From positions 1-44,836 of the forward strand of contig WHSS01000011.1 in assembly GCA_009379975.1 (NCBI GenBank): 44,836 bases of DNA, written 5' to 3'. The stretch is from Actinophytocola sp. (GTDB taxonomy: Bacteria > Actinomycetota > Actinomycetes > Mycobacteriales > Pseudonocardiaceae). Below are positions 8,334 through 15,519 of the stretch, one piece after another. How positions within the stretch are numbered: position 1 is the first letter of the stretch; every line of letters starts with the position of its first letter. The position numbers and the translations under genes were made by a program. Below the pieces are notes generated by a model. That model did no database searches, had not been told where the DNA came from, and saw nothing but the letters and a program-made list of their open reading frames with translations.

Positions 8334-10064
8334 CTATGCCGATGCGCGGTTAGCGATCTCCTCGGCGTACTCGCTCGCCGTCGCGGCGCGCTTGACCTTG
8401 CCCGACGGGGTCTTGGGCAGCGTTCCGGGTGGCAGCACCAGCACCGAGTACGGCCGCACCCCTACCGCAGCGGTGACCCGAGCGGTCACCTCCTTGGTGA
8501 GCTCCCGCTCCTGCTCCGCGACGCCCGCCACCTTCGACTCCAGCACCACCGCGTAGCGTTCCCGCCGCGTGCCCGCATCGATGCGCACCGCGATGGCGTT
8601 GCCCGCGCGGACACCCTCGACCGACTGCGCGGCACGCTCGACGTCGGTCGGGTAGATGTTGCGGCCGCCCATGATGATGACGTCCTTGCGACGGCCGCAG
8701 ATGACGATCTGGCCGTCGACCAGGTAGCCGAGATCGCCGGTCGCGAACCAGCCGTGCTCGTCCTGCGCCGCGAGGGGACCGTCCATCGTCAGATACCCCG
8801 GGGTGACGGCCGCCCCGCGTAGCCGGATCTCCCCCACCTCGCGCTCACCGAGCACCGTGCCGCCCTCGTCGACGATCTGCGCCTCGAGGCCCGGCAACGG
8901 CGTGCCCAGCAGCGCGAACGAGCGCACCTGGTCGGTGCCGCGCCTCGGGTCGTCCTCCGGTACCGGCACCGCACGGTTGTCCGTCTCCAGCGCATCGGTG
9001 TCGACCACATCGACGTGCAGGCCCGTACCCAGCGGCGCGAACGACACCGCGAGCGTGGCCTCGGCGAGGCCGTAAGCCGGGAACACCGCGCCAGGGTCGA
9101 GCTTGAACCGGCCCGCGGCCTCGGTGAAGCCCGCTACCGCCGCCTCGTCGATCGGTTCGGCGCCGTTGAGCGCGATCCGGAGGCTGGACAGGTCGTACGC
9201 GTTGTCGTCATCGACCCTGGCCAGCCGCTTGCCGACGATGGCGTAGGCGAAGTTGGGCGCCGCGGTCGCCGTCGCCCGGTAGCGGGTGATCAGGTCCGGC
9301 CAGATCAGCGGCCCGCGCAGGAACTCGGCGGGGCTGACCTTGACCAGGTCGATCCCGAAAGTCATCGGGACGGTGAGGAAGCCGACCATGCCCATGTCGT
9401 GAAAGGTCGGCAACCAGGAGACCATGCGGTCGATTTCCGGATCGAACTCCGAACGTTCGATCATCTCGGTCATGTTGTGCAGCAGGTTGCCGTGGGTGAT
9501 CTTGACGGCCTTGGGATCCGCCGTGGAGCCGCTGGTGAGCTGCAGCAACGCCAGGTCGTCCTCCTCGGTGGGCACCGGCTCGGCGATCGGCTCGGCCTCG
9601 AAGAGGTCGCTGATCAGCTGATAGGAGATGTCGTTCTCGTCGAGCACCGGGGCGAGCTGATCGAACGGATCGCCCAGCAGCACAGTGACATTCCCGCCCC
9701 CCTCTCTGAGGTCCCGCCCCCCGGCGTCGGAGCCGATCATGCCCAGTACCCGCATCGTGTCGGCGGCCCACTCGGCGAGGTCGGTGCGCTGGGTCGGCTG
9801 GTGCAGCATCGTCACGCTGCCGCCCGCGAGCCACACCGCGTGCACTGTCGGCGCGATCAGGGCGGGGGCGGCGGCGAGTACACCGACCGCTCCACCCTGG
9901 CGCAGCCCCGCGGCGACCAGCCCGCCCGCCACTCGCCGTGCGCGCTCGTGGATCTCGGCCCACGTCGTGTGGACGGGCTCGGTGGGTTCGCCTGTCGTCA
10001 TCCCGCGCTTGTGCCCACCGTCGGATGTCGCGGTGGCGACCAGTTTGGCCACAAACTTGCTCAT
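8334..10064 (-). CDS. Fatty acyl-AMP ligase / acyl-CoA synthetase family protein
   Basis: This 576-residue adenylate-forming enzyme activates a carboxylic acid, probably a fatty acid, as acyl-AMP. The P-loop is LLQLTSGSTADPKAVKITHG. The hinge and C-terminal domain motifs are FATGDLGYLVDGQIVICGRR, KDVIIMGGRNIYPTDVE and a terminal PKTPSGKVKR carrying the catalytic Lys. The arrangement resembles the FAAL branch rather than typical CoA ligases. By position next to pth it corresponds to M. tuberculosis Rv1013 (pks16). No polyketide synthase or acyl carrier protein lies nearby, so the acceptor is unknown. It converges on pth with a 52-bp gap. Confidence 0.88.
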   Translation of the reverse strand: MSKFVAKLVATATSDGGHKRGMTTGEPTEPVHTTWAEIHERARRVAGGLVAAGLRQGGAVGVLAAAPALIAPTVHAVWLAGGSVTMLHQPTQRTDLAEWAADTMRVLGMIGSDAGGRDLREGGGNVTVLLGDPFDQLAPVLDENDISYQLISDLFEAEPIAEPVPTEEDDLALLQLTSGSTADPKAVKITHGNLLHNMTEMIERSEFDPEIDRMVSWLPTFHDMGMVGFLTVPMTFGIDLVKVSPAEFLRGPLIWPDLITRYRATATAAPNFAYAIVGKRLARVDDDNAYDLSSLRIALNGAEPIDEAAVAGFTEAAGRFKLDPGAVFPAYGLAEATLAVSFAPLGTGLHVDVVDTDALETDNRAVPVPEDDPRRGTDQVRSFALLGTPLPGLEAQIVDEGGTVLGEREVGEIRLRGAAVTPGYLTMDGPLAAQDEHGWFATGDLGYLVDGQIVICGRRKDVIIMGGRNIYPTDVERAAQSVEGVRAGNAIAVRIDAGTRRERYAVVLESKVAGVAEQERELTKEVTARVTAAVGVRPYSVLVLPPGTLPKTPSGKVKRAATASEYAEEIANRASA

Positions 10065-10158
10065 CGTCGCCTTCAGCTCCGTTTCATCCTCGCCTGCACA
10101 CTGCGAGCTTATCGGCGGGGCGACAACGACACATTAACCGCACCACGACGGCCCAGCC

Positions 10159-10210
10159 GGGGTCGTGAGTGGTGAGACGTGCCGGAGCACGAACTTTCAC
10201 GCACGACGAG
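10159..10210 (+). repeat. Extragenic palindromic element, family 1, copy 1
   Basis: The left arm GGGGTCGTGAGTG (10159-10171), a 26-nt loop and the right arm CACGCACGACGAG (10198-10210) form an imperfect 13-bp hairpin. The loop itself can form a CGTGC/GCACG inner stem. It sits 5 bp past the stop of the ABC-F gene and could act as its terminator. Other copies lie at 29984, 33248 and 33307. Confidence 0.75.
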
Positions 10211-10215
10211 GGTGG

Positions 10216-12003
10216 TTACTCGGCGCTATCGGCCGCTGTCAGCCACCGCATCTCGACCTCGTCCTTCTCGGCGAGCACCGCCTTGAGCTCGGCGTCGAGT
10301 TCGAGCAGCGTGCCGGGGTCGGTCGCGGCAGCGGCCAGCGCGTCGTGCAGCTCGCGCTCCTTGCTGTGCAACGCGTCCAGCTTGCGCTCCAGCCGCGCCA
10401 GCTCCTTGCGGGCCGCCCGTTGCTCCGCGGCGCTCACCTTCGACGGAGTGGAGGCCGCCGTGGCCGTACCGGGTCGCTGCGCGGCAGGCCGGCTGTCACG
10501 GCGCGGGGACAGCGTGGACCGGCGTGCCAGGTACTCGTCGATGCCGCCGGGCAGGTCGGTGAGCCTGCCGTCGCCGAACAGCGCCACCACGGTGTCGCAC
10601 ACGCGTTCCACCAGGTAGCGGTCGTGCGAGACGACCACGAGCGTGCCCGGCCACGAGTCGAGCAGGTCTTCGAGCTGCTGCAGGGTGTCGATGTCCAGGT
10701 CGTTGGTCGGCTCGTCGAGCAGCAGCACGTTGGGCTCGGCCATGAGCAGCCGGGTCAGCTGCAGCCGACGCCGCTCGCCGCCCGAGAGATCCGCGACCGG
10801 GGTCCACTGCCGCCGGGCAGGAAAGCCGAACCGCTCCGCCAGCTGCGAGGCCGACATCTCGTCCTTGCCCAGCACCACCCGGCGGGCGATCTGCTCGACG
10901 GCTTCGAGGACGCGCAGTTCACCGGGGAGATCCTCGAGCTCCTGCGCCAGGTAAGCGATTCGGACCGTCTTGCCCTCGACGCGGCGGCCACCGTCGGCCT
11001 CGCGCGCGCCGGCTAGCAGCCGTAGCAGCGTGGTCTTGCCCGAGCCGTTGACCCCGACCAGGCCGATCCGGTCGCCGGGGCCGAGCCGCCAGGTGACGTC
11101 GGTGAGCAGCGTCTGCTCACCGATCCGCAGCGTGACATCTTCCAGTTCGAGCACCGTCTTGCCCAGCCGACGCTTGGCGAACGCGTGCAGTTCGGCGCTG
11201 TCGCGCGGCGGCGGCACGTCCGCGATGAGCGCCTCGGCCGCCTCGACGCGATACCTCGGCTTCGAGGTCCGGGCCTTGGCGCCGCGTTGCAGCCACGCCA
11301 GCTCCTTGCGAGCCAGGTTGCGCCGCTTCTCCTCGGCCGTTGCCGCGAGCCGGGCCCGCTCCGCCCTGGCGTAGACCCAGTCGGCGTAGCCGCCTTCGTA
11401 CTGTTCGACCGCGCCCCCGGCCACTTCCCAGGTCCGGGTGCACACCGTGTCGAGGAACCACCGGTCGTGCGTGACGACGATCAGCGCGACCTTCCGCTCC
11501 AGCAGGTGATCGGCCAGCCAGCGAATGCCTTCGACGTCCAGGTGGTTCGTCGGCTCGTCCAGGATGAGCAGATCCAGCTCGCGGACCAGTGCCGCCGCCA
11601 ACGCCACCCGTCGGCGCTCGCCTCCGGACAGGTCACCCAGCAGCGAATCCAGCCCAATGGCCGCCAGCCCGAGGCCATCCACGATCGAGCGCACCCGCGG
11701 GTCAGCCGCCCACTCGTGCACCGCGTCGTAGCCCGCCAGCACGGCATCGCGCACCGAGATCGCCGGGTCCAGCTCGACTCGCTGCGTCACAACCGCGAGC
11801 CGCACATCGCGCGCACGGCTCACCCTGCCCGAGTCGGGCGGCTCGATGCCCGCGAGGATTTCCAGCAGCGTCGTCTTCCCACCGCCATTGAGCCCGACGA
11901 CGCCGATGCGGTCACCGTCGTCGACGCCGAGCGAGACGGCGTCGAGCAGGACGCGTTCCCCGAAAGACTTCGATATCGCCTCGGTGTTGACCACGTTAGC
12001 CAT
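10216..12003 (-). CDS. ABC-F family ATPase (Uup-like, ribosome-associated)
   Basis: This 595-residue soluble protein has two tandem ABC domains and no membrane segments. The first has GLNGGGKTTLLEIL, LSGGERRRVALA and LILDEPTNHLD; the second has GVNGSGKTTLLRLL, LSGGERRRLQL and LLLDEPTNDLD. Between them is a charged interdomain linker (about 215-290). The C-terminus (about 500-595) is a Lys/Glu/Ala-rich coiled coil of the Uup type. ABC-F proteins act on translating ribosomes, and some confer antibiotic protection; this one looks like the housekeeping Uup branch. The neighbours are the acyl-AMP ligase and ispE on the same strand, the latter 73 bp upstream. Confidence 0.93.
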   Translation of the reverse strand: MANVVNTEAISKSFGERVLLDAVSLGVDDGDRIGVVGLNGGGKTTLLEILAGIEPPDSGRVSRARDVRLAVVTQRVELDPAISVRDAVLAGYDAVHEWAADPRVRSIVDGLGLAAIGLDSLLGDLSGGERRRVALAAALVRELDLLILDEPTNHLDVEGIRWLADHLLERKVALIVVTHDRWFLDTVCTRTWEVAGGAVEQYEGGYADWVYARAERARLAATAEEKRRNLARKELAWLQRGAKARTSKPRYRVEAAEALIADVPPPRDSAELHAFAKRRLGKTVLELEDVTLRIGEQTLLTDVTWRLGPGDRIGLVGVNGSGKTTLLRLLAGAREADGGRRVEGKTVRIAYLAQELEDLPGELRVLEAVEQIARRVVLGKDEMSASQLAERFGFPARRQWTPVADLSGGERRRLQLTRLLMAEPNVLLLDEPTNDLDIDTLQQLEDLLDSWPGTLVVVSHDRYLVERVCDTVVALFGDGRLTDLPGGIDEYLARRSTLSPRRDSRPAAQRPGTATAASTPSKVSAAEQRAARKELARLERKLDALHSKERELHDALAAAATDPGTLLELDAELKAVLAEKDEVEMRWLTAADSAE

Positions 12004-12076
12004 CTAGCGGGCGCATCCTTCCGGCAGTCTTGGTTGGTCATGATCCGGGCGCGGCGGTCAGCCGGCGAGGCACCGC

Positions 12077-13042
12077 TCAGGCGTGCACCTGCGGCGGTGT
12101 CGGCTTGACGCTGTCGTCGCCCCCGATGATGCGCGCGCCGTGCACCGGCCCGTTCGCGACGCGGACCGTCCGGCACACGCCCGCGCCGGAGAGCTGCGCC
12201 GCGACCTCGACGGCGGACTCGGCATCGGTGCACAGGAACGCGCAGGTCGGGCCCGACCCGGACACGGTGCCGACGAGCGCACCAGCGTCGACTCCTGCCC
12301 GCAACGTGCGGCGCAGCGACGGCCGCAGCGTCACCGCGGCGGCCTGCAGGTCGTTGCCGAGCAGCATCGCCAGCTGGCGTGGGTCGCCCGAGGCCAGCGC
12401 CTCCACGACAGGCGCATGAGAACCGACTCGCGGCGGATCACCCTCGTCGCGCAGCCGGTCCAGCTCGGCGTAGACCCGCGAAGTGGACAGCCCTCGGGTG
12501 TCAAGGGCCAGCACCCAATGGAAGGTGTGCCGGGACAGCACGGGGACGAGCTGTTCACCGCGGCCGGTCCCCAGCGCGGTGCCACCGGAGAGCGCGAAGG
12601 GGACGTCGCTGCCGAGCCTGGCCGCGATGGTGCCGAGTTCGTCGCGGCAGAGTTCGAGCCGCCACAGCGCGGCCAGCCCGATCAGCGCCGCGGCCGCGTC
12701 CGCGCTGCCACCCGCCATACCGCCGGCGACCGGGATCCCCTTGCGGATGACGACGCGCACCTTGGCCTCGTCGTCCGCCCTGCCGACATAGGACGCGAGC
12801 TCGTGCACCGCACGCCACGCGAGGTTGTTCGCCCCGCGTGGCACGTCGCCTTCGCCCTCGCCGTAGACCTCGACGCCGGGCTCCTCGCTCGCCGCCACGG
12901 TGACCTCATCGGACAGTGACAACGCCTGGAACACCGTGGTCAGCTCGTGATAGCCGTCTTCGCGCGCGTCACCGACCGCGAGGTGCAGGTTGATCTTCGA
13001 CGGCACCCGCACGGTGACTGGCGGCGGAACGACGGCAAGCAC
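12077..13042 (-). CDS. ispE: 4-diphosphocytidyl-2-C-methyl-D-erythritol kinase
   Basis: This 321-residue GHMP kinase performs the ATP-dependent 2-phosphorylation step of the non-mevalonate isoprenoid pathway. Motif 1 is [14 protein letters not shown]. The ATP-binding glycine-rich motif is [18 protein letters not shown] (about 105-122). The C-terminal motif is [14 protein letters not shown]. The GTG at 13042 gives [16 protein letters not shown]. It lies 6 bp after a TAGGCT -10-like hexamer, suggesting a leaderless transcript independent of the upstream MetN-like gene. In M. tuberculosis ispE directly follows ksgA; here an extra gene separates them. Confidence 0.96.
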   Translation of the reverse strand: MLAVVPPPVTVRVPSKINLHLAVGDAREDGYHELTTVFQALSLSDEVTVAASEEPGVEVYGEGEGDVPRGANNLAWRAVHELASYVGRADDEAKVRVVIRKGIPVAGGMAGGSADAAAALIGLAALWRLELCRDELGTIAARLGSDVPFALSGGTALGTGRGEQLVPVLSRHTFHWVLALDTRGLSTSRVYAELDRLRDEGDPPRVGSHAPVVEALASGDPRQLAMLLGNDLQAAAVTLRPSLRRTLRAGVDAGALVGTVSGSGPTCAFLCTDAESAVEVAAQLSGAGVCRTVRVANGPVHGARIIGGDDSVKPTPPQVHA

Positions 13043-13048
13043 GTCGCT

Positions 13049-13054
13049 AGCCTA
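13049..13054 (-). promoter_or_regulatory. Candidate -10 element for leaderless ispE
   Basis: On the minus strand TAGGCT is followed by six bases (AGCGAC) and then the GTG start of ispE. That spacing would place the transcript start at or next to the start codon. I see no clear -35 hexamer. Confidence 0.45.
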
Positions 13055-13117
13055 CGCCCACCCGCTGATAACCCTTGAGCTCTGGTCCAGCCGCCCACTA
13101 CCCTGCTGGCCCAACCG

Positions 13118-14179
13118 CTACGCCGCGACTCCCGCCAGCTCGCGAGTCTCCCGAGCCACCAGCTCGCTGACCGCGGCCACGCGAGCGGTGCGCCGCACCG
13201 GGCGGACGATGCCGCTGTGCTCACTGAGCCAGCTCACCGCGAGGTCCGCGCGCTCACCGCGCAGCCCGACCCGGTAGCGCGCGACCGGGGTTTCCCCGGC
13301 ACGCGTCACGCCACCCGCGAGCGTCTGGACCTCGACGCCCATCTGGTGGCCAGCCTCGGACAGCAACGTCGGCACCGTGGCGTGCCCGATGAGCACGACG
13401 TCGGCGACGCTGTCGTAGCGGGAAAGCTCGGTGCCGTTGGTGTCGACCGGCGGCAGCTGCGTGCCCGCGAAGTGGCTGTCCTGATCGGAGAGCAGCTCGA
13501 ACACCGTGCCGGTTTCGACAAGGGCACCGTCGTCGCTGAGCACCGCGACGCCGTCACACACCTTGCGCACCACATCGGCGTCCGACGTCGCCAGCAGCAC
13601 GGTCACGCCCAGTTCGGCGTTGGCACGGTCCAGCGCGGCCAGCACGCCGCCTGCCTCATCGGCGTCGAGGCCCGCGGTCGGATCGTCGACGAGCAGCACC
13701 GACGGGCTCACCGCGAGCGCACGCGCCAGCGCGACCCGCCTGCGCTGACCCTCGTTGAGCTCCCCAGGATGCTGTGCCGCACCGCGGGTCAGCCCGACCA
13801 GGTCGAGCAGCTCGGCCACGATGTCCCGGCGCTGCGGGCCGTCGACGCCGAGCTGTTCCAGCGGCGTCGCGATGTTGCCCGCGACGGTGCGTTCCGGCCG
13901 CAACACGAAGCCGGGGTCGACGGTGCTGAACCGGCTGCGCAGCTCGCGCAGCGAACGATGGTCGAGGCGGCCGGTGTCGACGTCATCGACCCGGATGAGC
14001 CCCGCATCGGGGCGGTCCTGCAGGCCGAGCAGCTTCGTCAGGGCCGACTTCCCCGCGCCCGACGGGCCGAGCAAGCCGAACAGCGAGCCCGAGCCGACGG
14101 CGAAGGAGACCTCACGCAGCACGGGGGCCGCCGAGGTTGCCGAGGGAACGAACTTGGTCAGGTTTTCGACGGTGATCAC
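13118..14179 (-). CDS. Orphan MetN-like ABC ATPase with NIL domain and degenerate catalytic motifs
   Basis: This 353-residue protein aligns along its length with MetN, the ATPase of methionine importers. An ABC domain (1-235) is followed by a C-terminal NIL/ferredoxin-like domain (about 258-328). Walker A is intact (GPSGAGKS, 38-45). The Q-loop region reads TVDPGFVLRPERTV, without glutamine. The signature is LNEGQ (141-145) instead of LSGGQ. Walker B ends in VLLVDD, with Asp166 where the catalytic Glu belongs. The H-loop is ATSDADVV, with Ser199 replacing His. No permease (MetI) or binding protein (MetQ) gene lies nearby. The gene has a GTG start with GGAG upstream. A SAM-I riboswitch (14363-14449) and a leader ORF (14276-14353) precede it, tying it to methionine/SAM status. 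It may bind nucleotide and methionine without powering transport; that is inference. Confidence 0.85.
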   Translation of the reverse strand: MITVENLTKFVPSATSAAPVLREVSFAVGSGSLFGLLGPSGAGKSALTKLLGLQDRPDAGLIRVDDVDTGRLDHRSLRELRSRFSTVDPGFVLRPERTVAGNIATPLEQLGVDGPQRRDIVAELLDLVGLTRGAAQHPGELNEGQRRRVALARALAVSPSVLLVDDPTAGLDADEAGGVLAALDRANAELGVTVLLATSDADVVRKVCDGVAVLSDDGALVETGTVFELLSDQDSHFAGTQLPPVDTNGTELSRYDSVADVVLIGHATVPTLLSEAGHQMGVEVQTLAGGVTRAGETPVARYRVGLRGERADLAVSWLSEHSGIVRPVRRTARVAAVSELVARETRELAGVAA

Positions 14180-14275
14180 GAGAACTCCAGGGGTGTCTGC
14201 TCAGCCTCGATACGGCACACCTTCCGGCGGCGGCGAGACGAGCGAAACGGACGAAACGGGACAGGTCTTCGCTCC

Positions 14276-14353
14276 TCAGCGGCGACACGCACACACGGTG
14301 CGGCGGCCCTGATCGACTACGCGTCGTTTCGTCAACATTCGTGACCGGTACAT
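14276..14353 (-). CDS. Riboswitch-controlled leader peptide (25 codons, Arg-rich, CxCRR end)
   Basis: A short ORF begins with ATG at 14353, six bases after a strong Shine-Dalgarno GGAGGA (14365-14360). It encodes MYRSRMLTKRR, then VVDQGRRT, and ends VCACRR. The order LT-x-R...VD...R...C-x-C-R resembles the small Arg/Cys leader peptides found upstream of sulfur-metabolism genes in many actinobacteria; this is from memory of that pattern, not a search. The first three bases of the Shine-Dalgarno lie inside the 3' strand of riboswitch helix P1. SAM binding should therefore hide it. GGAG and the nearby CTCC (14358-14355) could also pair locally. The stop lies 96 bp before the MetN-like start. An internal ATG at codon 6 is an alternative start. 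Confidence 0.6.
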   Translation of the reverse strand: MYRSRMLTKRRVVDQGRRTVCACRR

Positions 14354-14362
14354 AGGAGTTCC

Positions 14363-14449
14363 TCCATCGGTCCTGGCGGAAGCACCTGCCCATCGCTGGG
14401 TGGTTGCTGCGGCGTCGAAGAGCCAGGTCTCTCGGCCGCTCGGGATGGA
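14363..14449 (-). ncRNA. SAM-I (S-box) riboswitch
   Basis: On the minus strand the aptamer runs from P1 strand TCCATC (14449-14444) to GATGGA (14368-14363). In between are the conserved blocks in order. GAGCGGCCGAGAGA (14441-14428) corresponds to the SAM-I GAGxGGxxGAGxGA. The pseudoknot strand CCTGG (14427-14423) can pair with CCAGG (14376-14372). GACGCC is followed by GCAACC (14407-14402). P3 is CCCA/TGGG around GCGA. The joining segment AGGTGC lies at 14387-14382. Length and motif order fit SAM-I. No U-rich terminator follows P1. Instead the P1 3' strand overlaps the Shine-Dalgarno of the leader ORF, indicating translational control. Confidence 0.85.
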
Positions 14450-14560
14450 TGCCTCAGCATTACATCGGAAAGCACACGCTCTTGGCAACACCGGGGTGCC
14501 TTGAGATGTTCCAGATCACACCGATGAGGGCCCCGCGAGTCCCCACGTTCCCGGCGGAAC

Positions 14561-14611
14561 CAGGGTGCCATTGGGCGCCTATATGGCGCCGAAGGCCACC
14601 TTGGGCTCCCG
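14561..14611 (+). repeat. Extragenic palindromic element, family 2, copy 3
   Basis: The left part is AGGGTGCCATTGGGCGCC, the centre TATAT and the right part GGCGCCGAAGGCCACCTTGG, followed by GCTCCC. GGCGCC-TATAT-GGCGCC is a perfect core. It lies 7 bp from the rsmA stop on the rsmA downstream side and may serve as its 3' hairpin. Confidence 0.75.
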
Positions 14612-14618
14612 CTTCGCC

Positions 14619-15485
14619 TCAGACCTGAGCGGCGATGCGGGCGAAATCGGCCACTGTCAGCTGCTCGCCCCGCGTCGCGGGGTCGATCTCGGCGGCCCGC
14701 AGCAGTTGCTCGGCCCGCTGCGCGGAGCCGGCCCAGGTGGCGAGAGCGGCGCGCAGCGTCTTGCGGCGCTGCGCGAACGCCGCGTCGATGACGGCGAACA
14801 CCGTGCGCCGCTCCGCCCCCGCAGGTGGCTCACCGCGGACGAAGGAGACGAGCGCCGAGTCGACGTTCGGCACCGGCCAGAACACCGCCCTTGGCACCGC
14901 GGCCACCTTCCGCGCGTGGCCATGCCAGGCCAGCTTCACGCTGGGTACGCCGTAGACCCGGCCGCCGGGAGACGCCGCCATCCGATCGGCCACCTCGGTC
15001 TGCACCATCACCAGCGCGCGGCGCAGCGACGGCAGTTCGGCCAGCAGGTGCAGCACGACAGGCACCGCGACGTTGTAGGGCAGGTTCGCGACCAAGGTCG
15101 TCGGTGGGTGCGCCAGATCGGCCGCGATCAACCGCAGCGCATCGGCGGTGTGGACGTCGAGCCGCTCGACCGCCCGCGGCGCTCGACCGCCGACGGTCGT
15201 GGGCAGCCGTCGCGCCAGCACCGGGTCGATCTCCACCGCGACCACCCGCGCACCGGCCGCGAGCAGGCCCAGCGTCAAAGAGCCGAGCCCGGGACCGACC
15301 TCGAGCACGACATCGGCCTCGCTGACTTCGGCGAGGCCGACGATGCGGCGCACGGTGTTCGGGTCGTGCACGAAGTTCTGCCCGAGCTTCTTGGTCGGGC
15401 GAATCTCCAGTTCGGCGGCGATACGCCGGACGTCGGCCGGGCCGAGCAACGCAGGGGTCTGCCCCGCCGACGCAGTGTCCGTCAC
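14619..15485 (-). CDS. rsmA: 16S rRNA dimethyladenosine transferase (KsgA)
   Basis: This 288-residue SAM-dependent enzyme dimethylates the two adjacent adenines of helix 45 of 16S rRNA during small-subunit maturation. Visible motifs are [14 protein letters not shown], the SAM-binding [14 protein letters not shown], acidic EIDP and the adenine-binding [15 protein letters not shown], then the [12 protein letters not shown] segment. The GTG at 15485 ([11 protein letters not shown]) gives the usual actinobacterial length. Longer upstream frames overlap rpfB and are not needed. The rpfB stop is 34 bp upstream, so rpfB-rsmA are co-transcribed, as in M. tuberculosis. Confidence 0.95.
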   Translation of the reverse strand: MTDTASAGQTPALLGPADVRRIAAELEIRPTKKLGQNFVHDPNTVRRIVGLAEVSEADVVLEVGPGLGSLTLGLLAAGARVVAVEIDPVLARRLPTTVGGRAPRAVERLDVHTADALRLIAADLAHPPTTLVANLPYNVAVPVVLHLLAELPSLRRALVMVQTEVADRMAASPGGRVYGVPSVKLAWHGHARKVAAVPRAVFWPVPNVDSALVSFVRGEPPAGAERRTVFAVIDAAFAQRRKTLRAALATWAGSAQRAEQLLRAAEIDPATRGEQLTVADFARIAAQV

Positions 15486-15519
15486 GGAGTGCCGGCGAGC
15501 GGCATGCCGAAGCCACCCA

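Noticed and set aside
14112..14393. 93-codon minus-strand frame running through the riboswitch and into the MetN-like gene start
   Set aside because: It begins inside the aptamer, lacks a Shine-Dalgarno and has a shadow-like composition. The 25-codon ORF in another frame has the strong ribosome site.
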